From Pullulanibacillus pueri (GTDB lineage Bacteria; Bacillota; Bacilli; Bacillales; Sporolactobacillaceae): 64,000 nt of DNA. The DNA lies in assembly GCF_014639255.1 (NCBI RefSeq), contig NZ_BMFV01000004.1:1-64000 (forward strand), read 5' to 3'. The notes beneath the pieces were generated by a model. That model had not been told where the DNA came from. It saw only the letters and a program-made list of their open reading frames with translations, and did not search any database. Position 1 is the first letter of the stretch; the number at the start of each line of letters is the position of its first letter. The position numbers were made by a program, and so were the translations under genes. Of this stretch, positions 53,275 through 63,148 are shown piece after piece.

Positions 53275-55046
53275 ATGAAAGCTATCCAAAAGAAAATTTA
53301 GCGCGTAAAAAAGTATTTCGACGTTTGTTAAGTTACACCAAGCCCCATAAAAAACAGCTTGCCTTTGCATTTTTAATTCTTTTTCTTGCGACGGGTGCCG
53401 ACCTTTTAGGGCCTTATATTGCCAAAGTGTTTATTGATGACTATTTAACGCCTCGGCACTTTGCTTGGCAATCGCTAACAGGCCTTGGAATTATCTTTGT
53501 GCTACTTTATATTGGAACGGCGCTTTTTCATTACTTGCAAATCATAAATTTTCAAACCGTTGCCTTAAAAATCATTCAGCAACTTCGTGTTGATGTCTTT
53601 AATAAGGTCCAACATCTCGGCCTTTCCTTTTTCGATAAAACGCCTGGAGGCAGCTTAATCTCTCGGATTACAAATGATACGGAAGCGATTAAAGAGCTCT
53701 TTGTTACCGTGCTTGCAACGCTAGTGCAAAGCTCCGTCATGCTCATCGGCATCTTCATTGCCATGTTTGCTTTAAATGTTAAGGTGGCGAGTTTTTGTTT
53801 GATCTTACTTCCGCTCTTGTTTGTTTTGATGTATGGCTATAAAAAGCTGAGTGCTGTGGTCTTTCGAACAACTCGGGAGAAGCTAAGTCAACTGAATGCA
53901 CGGCTTAATGAATCTCTGCAAGGGATGACGATCATTCAAGCGATGCGCCAAGAAAAACGATTAAGAAAAGAGTTTGGGAAGACCAATGGAGAGCATAATC
54001 ACGCTTCTTTAAAAAGTATCAAGTTAAACAGTCTGTTACTTCGTCCAGCTGTTCAAGTCCTTTATGTCTTAGGCTTGGTTCTCGTCCTTGGCTTTTTCGG
54101 GGTTCGCTCGTTTGACTCTGTTATTTCTATTGGCGTGATCTATGCCTTTGTCAATTATCTCGACCGATTTTTTGAACCTGTCAATTCAATGATGCAGCAA
54201 TTGACACATTTCCAACAGGCAACAGTATCAGCGGAACGCGTTTTTGGTCTTCTCGACGAAACTGAAATGGCCCCGACAAAAATAGGAAATAGCGCTTCTT
54301 CTATTCAGGAAGGCAAGATTGAATTTAAGAATGTGACCTTCTCTTATGATGGCAAGACAGATGTATTAAAAAATATCTCTTTTGTTGCTAATCCTGGAGA
54401 AACGGTTGCACTTGTAGGCCATACTGGTAGTGGGAAAAGCTCGATTATTAATCTCTTAATGCGCTTCTACCCTATTGAAAAGGGAGATATTACGATCGAT
54501 GGCACGTCTTTAAAAGCCTTTTCTGATGAGGAACTGCGCAAAAACATCGGTCTGGTTCTCCAAGATCCCTTTATTTTTGCTGGAGATGTAAAGTCGAATA
54601 TTCGTTTAAATAACCGCAACATTTCAGATGAGCAAATCGTCGAAGCGGCTAAATTTGTTCAAGCTGATAGTTTTATAGAAAAATTGCCTAAGACATATGA
54701 TGAACCCATTGGAGAGCGAGGCTCAACCTTCTCAAGTGGTCAGCGGCAATTACTTTCCTTTGCCCGGACAATGGCCATTGACCCACGGATTCTTGTTCTT
54801 GATGAAGCTACAGCGAATGTGGATACGGAAACTGAAGAAGCGATACAAACAGCGCTTGCTAAAATGCGTGAAGGACGAACAACCATTGCGATTGCTCACC
54901 GTCTCTCAACCATCCAAGACGCCGATCAAATTCTCGTGCTACACAAGGGTGAAATCGTCGAACGTGGAACACACCAAGAGCTTCTCGCCTTCAAAGGCTT
55001 GTATCATAAGATGTACCTCCTCCAGCAAGGAGAAGTTGCGTCTTAG
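53271..55046 (+). CDS. Heterodimeric ABC exporter subunit, BmrD/YheH-like
   Basis: A 591-residue half-transporter. The membrane domain is at about residues 20-320. The ATPase has Walker A GHTGSGKSS, Walker B ILVLDEATANVD with the catalytic Glu, and a FSSGQRQL signature where the usual SGG is SSGQ. The canonical and non-canonical sites of the pair thus complement each other, as in heterodimeric exporters. B. subtilis BmrD is longer (673) because of an extra extracellular-gate domain that is absent here, so it may belong to a related pair. The start codon overlaps the previous stop (ATGA). Confidence 0.9.
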   Translation: MNESYPKENLARKKVFRRLLSYTKPHKKQLAFAFLILFLATGADLLGPYIAKVFIDDYLTPRHFAWQSLTGLGIIFVLLYIGTALFHYLQIINFQTVALKIIQQLRVDVFNKVQHLGLSFFDKTPGGSLISRITNDTEAIKELFVTVLATLVQSSVMLIGIFIAMFALNVKVASFCLILLPLLFVLMYGYKKLSAVVFRTTREKLSQLNARLNESLQGMTIIQAMRQEKRLRKEFGKTNGEHNHASLKSIKLNSLLLRPAVQVLYVLGLVLVLGFFGVRSFDSVISIGVIYAFVNYLDRFFEPVNSMMQQLTHFQQATVSAERVFGLLDETEMAPTKIGNSASSIQEGKIEFKNVTFSYDGKTDVLKNISFVANPGETVALVGHTGSGKSSIINLLMRFYPIEKGDITIDGTSLKAFSDEELRKNIGLVLQDPFIFAGDVKSNIRLNNRNISDEQIVEAAKFVQADSFIEKLPKTYDEPIGERGSTFSSGQRQLLSFARTMAIDPRILVLDEATANVDTETEEAIQTALAKMREGRTTIAIAHRLSTIQDADQILVLHKGEIVERGTHQELLAFKGLYHKMYLLQQGEVAS

Positions 55047-55083
55047 GGACATATGTATTTTAAGAATGAGAATTGAAAATAGT

Positions 55084-55121
55084 AAAAACGCTCGGTTTTA
55101 AGGAACCTGGCGTTTTTTATA
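55084..55121 (+). terminator. Terminator of the ABC exporter operon
   Basis: AAAACGC..GGTT and AACC..GCGTTTT pair around TTAAGG, followed by TTTTTTA, 38 bp after the stop. Confidence 0.8.
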
Positions 55122-55129
55122 CTATAAAT

Positions 55130-55425
55130 ATCTATTAACAATTGTTCCTCTATACTATTTTTTAAAATAGCTTGTAAGGCATCCGTAAAATCCAACCAAT
55201 CTATTTCATCGATTTCTTTAGAGAATAAAAGGGTTTTTATATGACTCCCCCCCTACAAAACCGAGCATTAATATATCTACACTATCAATATAATACCTTT
55301 TTATATACTTTAATTTTTGAATGTCTTGTCCCGCTTCTTCCTCACTTCACGAAGTTTCCTCAATGTTTCTCATTGTTTGATCTAACCTGAGATTAAAATC
55401 CATTGATTTGGGGCTTATGATCCCC
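55130..55425 (-). pseudogene. Decayed NUDIX hydrolase
   Basis: Fragments can be read in successive frames on the minus strand: EET..SEEEAGQDIQKLK (the end of a Nudix box with a TGA inside), YYIDSVDILMLGFVGGES, and after a G-run frameshift LLFSKEIDEIDWLDFTDALQ. These follow the order of a small NUDIX hydrolase C-terminal half. No open frame spans it. Identification by pattern only. Confidence 0.5.
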
Positions 55426-55447
55426 TCCCAATGAATCAATATATAAC

Positions 55448-56548
55448 TTATTCGGTGATAATCGGATTGGCTGCAATGATTGCTTCTGCTACTTCCCAAA
55501 GTTTTGGAAGAAATTGAAGGCCGTCTTCTGCCCTTTGAAAAAGGTCTTCGATTGAGGTAATACCAACAAGCTCAGCAACAGCGTCATTAAAGGCAGGCGC
55601 GAGTTCCTGTTCTCGTTCTGGAGCATCAGCAGCTAAGATTTTGTGACAACGTGCAAAGGTTGCAAGAATCCAAAAAACGGCTTCCCTATGGTCTCCTGCG
55701 CGAATAAGGTCACGGCTTCCATCAATGGCAAGTACGCGAGAGGATGCACTGATATCGCTGCTGAAGAAAAAAGGAGTTTGTGCAACTGAAGTTGTGACAT
55801 CAAAGGTATGGGCCAGAGCGTCAAGATGGGCTTCCACACATTCAGGTGTTAATGATTGACACCCGAGTAATGCGATTAATTTGTCATACACCTCATCGTA
55901 TCCATACTTTGAAAGCACCTTTTTTACAGCCAGGTATCTTTTACGCACGGTGGGATTTTCAAGTCCAGCGACTAACAGGACATGGGTCGTCACACCTGTT
56001 GGAAATAACCAGGAGGTCACTTGATCATGCCACGGGGCTGATTCGTCAATGGATCGTAGTCCGTTTTCCACTTTTTTCAGAGCGTCTTGACTGCGACGTT
56101 CTACCCATTTTTTTTCTGCAAAATGGTGGGCAACTTGTTTTTGGATTTGACCTAATTCTCCAGTAGGATCAGCAATAATGGTATTCACTTGAAAACTGTT
56201 GGCTAAATGGTAGTGTGCTAGAACATCCTCCACGGAGTTAAACTGACTTTTAGACAAATAAGAGGCTTCAATCAAAACGCCCTTATAGACAAATTTGCCA
56301 ATTTTGAGTGGAGTCTCTTCACTATCAAGAATAATCATGATATCCAAATCAGAGGATGGTGAGAGTTCAGCAGCATCCGCTAACATGATCGTTGACCCGC
56401 TATAATAAGCTCCCCAAAATCCTTTTAACTTACTAGCTTGCTCTTCCACCCATTCAGAGGCATACATCCGCGCTTCCCCAATTTTCAAGTCTTCCACTCT
56501 CCCTTTTGTTAGTGAGCTAAATTGATCCTCTTTACCTTGGTACGCCAT
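55448..56548 (-). CDS. Nucleotidyltransferase-domain protein
   Basis: A 366-residue cytoplasmic protein. The N-terminal nucleotidyltransferase core has YSGSTIMLADAAELSPSSDL followed by DIMIILD (about residues 47-75), i.e. GS...DxDI, then VLIEASYLS supplying the third carboxylate. The rest is alpha-helical. Similar Pol beta-type proteins modify antibiotics or other small molecules by adenylation. No toxin-antitoxin partner lies beside it. Function unknown. Confidence 0.7.
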   Translation of the reverse strand: MAYQGKEDQFSSLTKGRVEDLKIGEARMYASEWVEEQASKLKGFWGAYYSGSTIMLADAAELSPSSDLDIMIILDSEETPLKIGKFVYKGVLIEASYLSKSQFNSVEDVLAHYHLANSFQVNTIIADPTGELGQIQKQVAHHFAEKKWVERRSQDALKKVENGLRSIDESAPWHDQVTSWLFPTGVTTHVLLVAGLENPTVRKRYLAVKKVLSKYGYDEVYDKLIALLGCQSLTPECVEAHLDALAHTFDVTTSVAQTPFFFSSDISASSRVLAIDGSRDLIRAGDHREAVFWILATFARCHKILAADAPEREQELAPAFNDAVAELVGITSIEDLFQRAEDGLQFLPKLWEVAEAIIAANPIITE

Positions 56549-56641
56549 TATCGTTGATCTAAAACCTTCGCTATGGCGTCTTTTATTATGAGAAATGTTG
56601 ATACTCTTCTTTTGAGGTTTGAGAGCTTTTACCCATGAATT

Positions 56642-57202
56642 TTATAGCTTGAATTTTTCCTTTATCATTTGCGCGACGGCTTCAGGCGTCTTATGGGTAT
56701 TGTCTATTTTTATATAATTGTCCCTTTTGATTTCGCCTTTCATTGAATTAAGCCGATGTTGCACCAACGTTTCTTTCAAATTATGTTCCGATTCTTCAAT
56801 ATGACGTTTTGTCGGTTTATGTTCGAGTCTGTGAGGCGTTTTATTGCGTACCAATCGCGTTTCTACATCCGCTTGAAGTTCAACAAAATAAATGTCTGCT
56901 CCTTTTGATTCGAAGATTTTACACGTTTGCTCAACAAACGCCCAATCTTCCTCCATATCGAAAGCCCATACAAAAGTAAAAATCAAACCAGATAATGTTG
57001 GACTCCTGGCCACTTCATTAAAAATCGCTTCCCGAAAAGTACTTGATAGTTTCCAAGTTTCCGGTCCAAAACCAAAAAAGGGATGTAGCAAATCAATTGT
57101 CATATGATTGTGAAACAGCTTCAAGCCTGTAAGTTTTTCTAATTCTTGTCCTACCGTCATCTTACCAACCGCTTGTGGTCCGAAGAGTAATATTAATTTC
57201 AT
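56642..57202 (-). CDS. Small P-loop ATPase / kinase-like protein
   Basis: A 186-residue AAA-type or shikimate-kinase-like protein with Walker A FGPQAVGKMTVGQELEKLTG (residues 7-26). A lid-like basic stretch RLVRNKTPHRLEHKPTKRHIEES follows at about 128-150. Proteins like this are common in Bacillus and probably phosphorylate a nucleotide or small metabolite. Substrate not known. Confidence 0.75.
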   Translation of the reverse strand: MKLILLFGPQAVGKMTVGQELEKLTGLKLFHNHMTIDLLHPFFGFGPETWKLSSTFREAIFNEVARSPTLSGLIFTFVWAFDMEEDWAFVEQTCKIFESKGADIYFVELQADVETRLVRNKTPHRLEHKPTKRHIEESEHNLKETLVQHRLNSMKGEIKRDNYIKIDNTHKTPEAVAQMIKEKFKL

Positions 57203-57278
57203 AAGCTCTCCTTAATCAACTTATTTATATTTTTCTGAAATATTTTTACAACTAGTTTACCACAAAAGGGGTAATTGC

Positions 57279-57305
57279 AAGGATCTTCAGCTAAGTTATT
57301 AATTA
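57279..57305. repeat. Partial copy D of the dispersed repeat
   Basis: AAGGATCTTCAGCTAAGTTA and a few more bases resemble AAGGTCTTCCGCTAAGTTA of copy C. It is short and degenerate, so this is tentative. Confidence 0.35.
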
Positions 57306-57329
57306 GCTCTCATTGGTTGATAGATAAAA

Positions 57330-57353
57330 AAAGCGCCACAATTATTGCAGCGC
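57330..57353 (-). terminator. Terminator of the helD gene
   Basis: AGCGC and GCGCT separated by 13 nt and followed by seven T on the minus strand, just after the HelD stop codon. Confidence 0.65.
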
Positions 57354-57363
57354 TATTTATACT

Positions 57364-59688
57364 TTATTTTAAAACTGTATATAATTCACTCGGGACTTTT
57401 TCGAGTAAAGAACTCTTTTCACCAATTGAAAACAGATGAAGTTCATGCATTGCCCGTGTACAGGCCGTATACAGGAGTTTAGCTTCCGAAGCTTGAGTGT
57501 AAATGTCTTTAGAGGCGTTATAAATTAACACGGCATCAAATTCAATGCCTTTTGCCAAATAAGACGGAAGCACTAAGATTCCTTTTTCAAACGTACTTGT
57601 TTTCTTCGTCACGAGTCGAACATCGAAGGCTTTACTTAGCGCATCATAGGCGGCATCACTCTCTTTTGCCGTTTTACAAATCACAGCGATGGTCTCATGG
57701 CCTTTTTCTTGAAGGGCTTTTATCGTTTTGGCGAGCTTCTCTCTGTGACCCAACTCATCATTCACAAGTGTCAACGTGGGCTTTTCACCGTGACGATTAA
57801 ACGGGATAATCTCTTCGTTTCCTTCAACAATGGGTTTTGTAAACTCTGTTATCTCATACGTTGAACGATAGCTTCGAGTGAGGACAATGCGTTCTTGTGC
57901 CTCCACATCATAAACATCATCTGCGAGTAAGTCCGTTAGATTTTCGGTATGAGGATAAATCGCTTGGTTAAAATCACCGAGAACCGTCATTTTACTTTTA
58001 GGAAAAAATTCTTTTAACAATGCGATCTGAAATGGCGAATAGTCTTGGGCTTCATCGAGAAACACATGGCGAATGGCTGTGTTTTGATAACGTCCCTCGA
58101 TTTTTCCTTTTAAATACAAGTAGGGCGTCGCGTCCTCGTAGTATATTTGATGTTGTGATAGCTGATTGATCGTTGCTTGCGCAATCTCTTTCCAACGGCG
58201 GGGTTTTGATGAGAACGTTTCTTTAAAAAGTGCCATATATATCGCTTGGATATTAATAAATTTCAGCTGCTTGACCTTTTTGTATAAGGGTTTGAAATGG
58301 CGATGAACAACGAGCCGACTTAAGCGTGCTTCTTCTTGTTCGATATCGTCAAAGGAATCTTCGTGAAAACCATCTTTTGCTTCAATAGCTTGATCAACCT
58401 CCAAATAATCTCCTTTATCTAAAAGATTAATGGCTTCATTAACCCATACCTTCTTACGTTCTTGACGTTCAAATTTTTTAAGTTCCTTTAAAATCCAAGC
58501 CTCGACTTGCTCCATTCGAAAGGTAATGGACTGTGAGGCGTCTAAAGAATAGAAAAAATCGTGAATCGCTTGGGCTGTTACCAATCTTTTGCCACGAAAC
58601 TTTATATTTCTGAAGATCATTCCCTTTAACCCAAGCTGTTGAATATAGTCATCCATTATCCTTTTAAACTTAAGACTTGATTTTAAATGGATACTCGCCA
58701 TTCTTATCTGATAATGCTCCTCCTCTCTTCCTGAAAGTGTATATTCTATTTGATTAAAGGGATCTTCAACCGTAAAAGCAGGACTTAATTCCGCCTCTAA
58801 ATACTGCTGAAAGGTTTTTTGTTCCATATTTTCTTCCCCTAATTCAGGGAGAACAGAGGCCACATAACTGTTAAAGAGAGGATTGGGTGAAAACAGTAAA
58901 ATATTATTCGCATTTAAAGTTTGGCGGTATCGATAAAGTAAATAAGCCACACGCTGTAAGGCTGCAGAGGTCTTTCCGCTTCCAGCGACACCTTGAACCA
59001 CTAATAAACGACTAGAATCATCACGAATGATTTTATTTTGTTCTTTTTGAATGGTCGCGACGATGCTTTTCATATGTGTATCTGATCGGTTCCCCAAGAC
59101 CTCTTGAAGTAATTCATCACCGATAGTAACACCCGTATCAAAAACACTTTTTATTTGGCTATTGCGAATGATAAACTGTCGTTTTAATTCCATGTTCCCT
59201 TTAACTGTTTCTTCTGGTGTTTCATATTGTGCTGGGCCTGGGGTATAATCATAATAAAGACTAGAGATCGGAGCCCGCCAATCATATATAAGAAAGGATT
59301 CATTGGTTTCATCCATTAATGAAGCGATGCCTAAGTACACTTGTTCTATTTCCTGCTCCGATGCTTCTTTAAAATCAATGCGACCAAAATAAGGATTTTG
59401 TTTCAGGCGATCGAGGGTTTTCAGTTCTTTATGATAGTGTTTATGGCTTCTTTCACGCTCTGCAAGCATTTCAGCCTGTTGCTTGATCGTAGCATGTGAT
59501 TCTACAATATCATCGGGTTCATCGACGTTAACCGTCACATCTTCCCAAAAACGTTTTCTAATATCAATGATATCTTCCTTTAATCCACCTGTACTCTCCA
59601 CTAGTTTATTTTCTTTATACTCAATCACTTCAACAACCTTATCTACACGTTTTTGCTCTTTTTTGAACTCGTTTTGATCAATCGCCAT
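57364..59688 (-). CDS. helD: HelD, RNA polymerase recycling helicase-like ATPase
   Basis: A 774-residue superfamily 1 (UvrD/Rep-like) motor with the long N-terminal coiled-coil arm of HelD (residues 1-100), Walker A VVQGVAGSGKTSAALQR (about 230), a large insert between motifs and Walker B VFLDEAQDYSPFQ (about 560). Later motifs IVLTRSYRST and YTACTRAMHELHLF are present. HelD removes stalled RNA polymerase from DNA. It is monocistronic. Confidence 0.92.
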   Translation of the reverse strand: MAIDQNEFKKEQKRVDKVVEVIEYKENKLVESTGGLKEDIIDIRKRFWEDVTVNVDEPDDIVESHATIKQQAEMLAERERSHKHYHKELKTLDRLKQNPYFGRIDFKEASEQEIEQVYLGIASLMDETNESFLIYDWRAPISSLYYDYTPGPAQYETPEETVKGNMELKRQFIIRNSQIKSVFDTGVTIGDELLQEVLGNRSDTHMKSIVATIQKEQNKIIRDDSSRLLVVQGVAGSGKTSAALQRVAYLLYRYRQTLNANNILLFSPNPLFNSYVASVLPELGEENMEQKTFQQYLEAELSPAFTVEDPFNQIEYTLSGREEEHYQIRMASIHLKSSLKFKRIMDDYIQQLGLKGMIFRNIKFRGKRLVTAQAIHDFFYSLDASQSITFRMEQVEAWILKELKKFERQERKKVWVNEAINLLDKGDYLEVDQAIEAKDGFHEDSFDDIEQEEARLSRLVVHRHFKPLYKKVKQLKFINIQAIYMALFKETFSSKPRRWKEIAQATINQLSQHQIYYEDATPYLYLKGKIEGRYQNTAIRHVFLDEAQDYSPFQIALLKEFFPKSKMTVLGDFNQAIYPHTENLTDLLADDVYDVEAQERIVLTRSYRSTYEITEFTKPIVEGNEEIIPFNRHGEKPTLTLVNDELGHREKLAKTIKALQEKGHETIAVICKTAKESDAAYDALSKAFDVRLVTKKTSTFEKGILVLPSYLAKGIEFDAVLIYNASKDIYTQASEAKLLYTACTRAMHELHLFSIGEKSSLLEKVPSELYTVLK

Positions 59689-59749
59689 TCAAAAAGCCTC
59701 CCTCATTTGTCAGATCCCATATCTTATAAAAATTATGCGTTCCTTGAAG

Positions 59750-59778
59750 TTGACATCAAAAAAATTATGCGTTATAAT
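59750..59778 (+). promoter_or_regulatory. Consensus sigma-A promoter of an orphan transcript
   Basis: TTGACA (59750-59755), exactly 17 bp, TATAAT (59773-59778). Two copies of AAAATTATGCGTT (about 59729-59741 and 59761-59773) flank the -35 and overlap the -10, which hints at a bound regulator. Confidence 0.8.
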
Positions 59779-59870
59779 TAATATGGGTAAACTTATGAAT
59801 GTTTAATTATTATAGTGAAACCAAATATAATAATACTATAGTTTGTTGCTAATCACAAGCTATTTATTTA

Positions 59871-59961
59871 TTAGAAAACTTGGCTTGTCGCCAAGCCTTA
59901 ATGCGATAAGCCTAAGTTGCACTTATAAGGTCTTCCGCTAAGTTATAAATTCTGACGTTAT
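59871..59961 (-). repeat. Dispersed repeat, copy C
   Basis: Read on the minus strand: CATAACGTCAGAATTTATAA, then CTTAGCGGAAGACCTTATAA, then CATTAAGGCTTGGCGACAAG and CCAAGTTTTCTAA. It is the most complete copy and shows copies A and B to be inserted or degenerate versions. Confidence 0.7.
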
Positions 59962-59962
59962 G

Positions 59963-59996
59963 AAAAAACCAGCGCTTCTTCAAGTGCTGGTTTTTT
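59963..59996 (+). terminator. Strong terminator of the orphan transcript
   Basis: AAAAACCAGCGCTT / AAGTGCTGGTTTTT stem, CTTC loop and T6. Confidence 0.9.
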
Positions 59997-60183
59997 AGTC
60001 TGTTTTTCTCCTGAAATTCACCTTGTTTATTGTGCGATCATATAATAACCTATAAAGTTTGAATTTTCAAAAATGAAGGACGTTTTAACGTTTTGCAGCT
60101 CAACTGTAAATTTTACCGCTTAAATGGTTTAAAAAATCGTACGGTTTCACAAACTAAGATAAAACTTATTTAAGAGGTGATAC

Positions 60184-60393
60184 ATGATGGGATTGTTTAA
60201 CGCCCTTTCGAATTGGAAAGCAGAACGTGATGAAAAGCATCGGAGTGAGATGGAAACGCTTGGCTTGTGTCCCGATTGTAACGGAAGAGGCTTCACCCCT
60301 TCTTTTGGATTCGAATATTCCGCTCCGTTTGATTGCCCTGGTTGTGATGGCACTGGTCTTTATTCCTCCTGGCAAGAAAACACCCAGGAATGA
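60184..60393 (+). CDS. Small protein with two CxxCxGxG zinc-finger motifs
   Basis: A 69-residue protein with a charged helical N-terminus and two DnaJ-type motifs, CPDCNGRG (about residues 35-42) and CPGCDGTG (52-59), likely to bind one zinc. AGAGGTGAT precedes the ATG at 60184; a second ATG follows immediately. DnaJ-like mini zinc fingers without other domains are frequent in Bacillus, with unknown roles. Confidence 0.75.
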   Translation: MMGLFNALSNWKAERDEKHRSEMETLGLCPDCNGRGFTPSFGFEYSAPFDCPGCDGTGLYSSWQENTQE

Positions 60394-60396
60394 GGA

Positions 60397-61050
60397 CTAA
60401 GCTTTACCTTGCCATTCGAGAAAAAAGGCTTTTAAATAACTGTCCATTAAATTGTGGCGGCGCTCTGCCAATTCTCTGGCAAATGGAGTATTCATTGATG
60501 CTTTAAGCTTTAAAAGTTTTTCATAAAAATGATTAATCGCTGTACTCTGTTCCTTTCGATAGGATTCATGAGTTAAATGCTCACGTGGGAGTATTTCTGG
60601 GTTATAAATAGGCTGTCCTTTGGCACCTGAATAGGCAAAAGTACGAGCAATCCCTATTGCTCCTATAGCATCTAAGCGATCAGCATCCTGAACAATTTTG
60701 CCTTCTAATGTTTTCATTGGAGGACGTCCGCCACCTTTAAAGGACATCGATTGAATAATTGTTAAAATATGCTCAATATGTTCTTTGGCAATCTTTTGGT
60801 TCTCAAGCCAGTCGTTCACTTTTTCTAAACCTTCAGCTTCACTTTTATTTAATTTTTCATCGGCAATATCATGTAGTAACGCTGCCAACTCACAGATAAA
60901 GATGTCTGCCCCCTCTTGCTCGGCGATACGCTTAGCGAGCTCTGCCACTCGCCAAACATGCCACCAATCATGACCACTGGAATCTAAAGCATGCGTTTGT
61001 TTTGCAAATTCTCTTGCGCTTTCGATGATCTTTATGTTGTCCATTTTCAT
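60397..61050 (-). CDS. HD-domain phosphohydrolase, YpgQ-like
   Basis: A 217-residue HD hydrolase with the metal-binding order H...HD...D: GHDWWHVWRVAELAK, ALLHDIADEKL and IVQDADRLDAIGAIGIARTF. It resembles B. subtilis YpgQ and E. coli YedJ, which act on nucleotides with manganese. Its stop is 4 bp from the convergent small zinc-finger gene. Confidence 0.87.
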   Translation of the reverse strand: MKMDNIKIIESAREFAKQTHALDSSGHDWWHVWRVAELAKRIAEQEGADIFICELAALLHDIADEKLNKSEAEGLEKVNDWLENQKIAKEHIEHILTIIQSMSFKGGGRPPMKTLEGKIVQDADRLDAIGAIGIARTFAYSGAKGQPIYNPEILPREHLTHESYRKEQSTAINHFYEKLLKLKASMNTPFARELAERRHNLMDSYLKAFFLEWQGKA

Positions 61051-61343
61051 CGTCCCTCCACTATCGCCAAGTCTTTGAACAAAAATGTTAAACCTTAAAA
61101 CTATGAGCGCTTTTTATGTGGTGAATTGAGAGGTATCCTTTGTTAGCGTTTAATAGCCTTCCGACTCATATTTTCTGTTTACTCTTATTTCTGTTTAAAG
61201 TTGCCTTACCTTCAGACTCACAATAACTTCTACGTTTGTTTCTGTCCGAAGTGCATTCACAAGTGGATTCACACCATTATCACGATTGGTATACACCCTT
61301 CAATCAGTCACCAATGACACAAGCTACTACTTCGCTTATCTAA
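61051..61343. other. Gene-free gap
   Basis: No gene or clear signal. A minus-strand frame reads YTNRDNGVNPLVNALRTETN then VEVIVSLKVRQL before a stop near 61200, which has the look of coding sequence. It may be a remnant, but I cannot name it. Confidence 0.4.
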
Positions 61344-63047
61344 TTAGTCCACTTGCAATTGGCGTAAACGATTAAGGGCTGCTGCGATTTCGTATTTTCT
61401 TGGACGGGTGAGTGCGCCAGGATTCTCTTTAAAGCTTGAAAAGGAAGCTAACCCTTGTTCGTCCATCTGCTTTTCTATTTGGTCTAACCGTTCTGATATA
61501 GGCAACATTTCTCTGGCTAGTTCTGTCTTTGCCAGAGTTGTGAGAATCTCTGTAATCATACGAGTTTGACTCGGGTCGACAAGCTGTTCTACATAAGAAA
61601 GATCAAGATGGGACGTTCCCCATTGGATGGTAGAAAGACTCCTGGCTTTGACAGCAGACTTTTTACCATTTCTGCTATTTAGACCTTTAGGAATCAGTTT
61701 TCGTGAAGATAACGCTCCAAATGACTGCCCGCCCTCATGTACTCTGTGATATTGAATGTCATGGGCAATTCTTTTGGCCTCTTCTGTCACTTCATAGGCT
61801 TGGTAATTCTCCATTTTAATGACACAGTCAGCGACATCGAAGTAATCCCCAGCACCTCCCATAACTAATATCGTTGAGACTTGATAGTCTTGAAAAAGCG
61901 GCCTGATTTTATCCAAATAGGGCGTAATGGGCTCGTGCTCTTTATGCACGAGCGCCTGCATGCGTGCATCTCGAATCATAAAATTGGTGGCACAAGTATC
62001 TTCATCCATTAATAACGTCTTTGCTCCTACTTCAAGGGCCTCAATAATGTTGGCTGCTTGTGATGTACTTCCACTCGCGTTGTCACTCGTAAAGGTTTCT
62101 GTGTCCTGATGATAGGGAAGATGATTGATAAAAGCAGAAATATTGGTTTTTATGACACTACGACCATCTTCAGCACGAATCTTGACAGCGGTAGGATCAG
62201 ATAATACAAATTCCCGTCCATCACCTTGTATGTGATGATAGACCCCTCTTTCCATCGCTTTAAGAAGCGTGCTTTTACCGTGAAATCCACCACCAACGAT
62301 AAGTGTGACTCCCTTATTTATTCCCATGCCTTTAATAGGCGCGTCACGATGCGGAATAGGAATCTCTACTTCAAGACTTTTGGGCGAGCGAAAAGGGATC
62401 ACCGAAGTTTTCTTTAAAGGTCGGTCACTGATCCCACTTTCACGTGGCAATAGCGATCCATTGGCAATAAAACTTATAAGGTTATTGTCTTTCATAAAGT
62501 TTCGTATCGCTTGCTGTTGATCGATCAATTGTACATGGGTTACAAGGCTTTCCTTGGTGACTGAAAGGACCGAGCGTTCTATGATAGAGGGAAGAATCTC
62601 AATAAACAAGCGTTCGGCTTGTTTTCCTAAGACGCGTCTTCCTTGAGCAGGTAATCCGATCGTCATACAAAGCGTGACCTCGAGTTCATTCAGTTGAACC
62701 GCTGTGCGTTCGAGGATTTCTTGACCCGGACGATCAATGGCTAATAAGCCACTCTTCCCAGATCCATTCACTTTAGATGGCGTCCGGTCGATAGCGGCAG
62801 ACACTGAACGTAGAAGAACATCCTCGCACATGATTTTTCGCCATTTGTGATTGAGCCACTCTTTACTAACACGAGTTTTCTCAAGAGGAATGAGCACTCT
62901 TATTTTACTGGGTGAGGCGAAGGGATCCCCTTGAACAGCGTCAATGATTAATCTATAATTTGGAAAACGGTAGTTTCCCTTGATATCCTTATAAGCCTTA
63001 TAGCCTTTACCATCAATTTTATGTAAAATCTCTTTTAATTGTTGCAT
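61344..63047 (-). CDS. ABC-class ATPase domain protein (DUF2791-like, PF09818 type)
   Basis: A 567-residue predicted ATPase of the ABC class. The N-terminal part is a non-ATPase domain; Walker A reads GGGFHGKSTLLKAMERGVY (about residue 250). The signature-like region has SGSTSQAANIIEAL and Walker B TLLMDEDTCATNF. It has no membrane partner, so it is a soluble ATPase. A related protein, MRB1590, takes part in RNA editing in trypanosomes; the bacterial role is not established. Confidence 0.82.
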   Translation of the reverse strand: MQQLKEILHKIDGKGYKAYKDIKGNYRFPNYRLIIDAVQGDPFASPSKIRVLIPLEKTRVSKEWLNHKWRKIMCEDVLLRSVSAAIDRTPSKVNGSGKSGLLAIDRPGQEILERTAVQLNELEVTLCMTIGLPAQGRRVLGKQAERLFIEILPSIIERSVLSVTKESLVTHVQLIDQQQAIRNFMKDNNLISFIANGSLLPRESGISDRPLKKTSVIPFRSPKSLEVEIPIPHRDAPIKGMGINKGVTLIVGGGFHGKSTLLKAMERGVYHHIQGDGREFVLSDPTAVKIRAEDGRSVIKTNISAFINHLPYHQDTETFTSDNASGSTSQAANIIEALEVGAKTLLMDEDTCATNFMIRDARMQALVHKEHEPITPYLDKIRPLFQDYQVSTILVMGGAGDYFDVADCVIKMENYQAYEVTEEAKRIAHDIQYHRVHEGGQSFGALSSRKLIPKGLNSRNGKKSAVKARSLSTIQWGTSHLDLSYVEQLVDPSQTRMITEILTTLAKTELAREMLPISERLDQIEKQMDEQGLASFSSFKENPGALTRPRKYEIAAALNRLRQLQVD

Positions 63048-63148
63048 AAGTAACCTCCATACATGAGCGCTTTCCTTATCATCCTATCGATTTATCCTAC
63101 ATTCGTCAAAAAGAAACGTCCATCTTTAGAAGATGAACGCCAGAATAT

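Larger units (their letters stand above)
59785..59996 (+). ncRNA. Orphan transcript (candidate small RNA)
   Basis: The region from the consensus promoter to a strong terminator (AAAAACCAGCGCTT / AAGTGCTGGTTTTT, 59963-59996) holds no ORF beyond eight codons. About 210 nt would be made. It includes a reversed copy C of the dispersed repeat with its GGCTTG-GCGA-CAAGCC hairpin. Whether the RNA has a job is unknown. Confidence 0.5.

Noticed and set aside
54697..55101. 134-residue ORF inside the second ABC gene
   Set aside because: It is a shifted-frame shadow of the ATPase domain.
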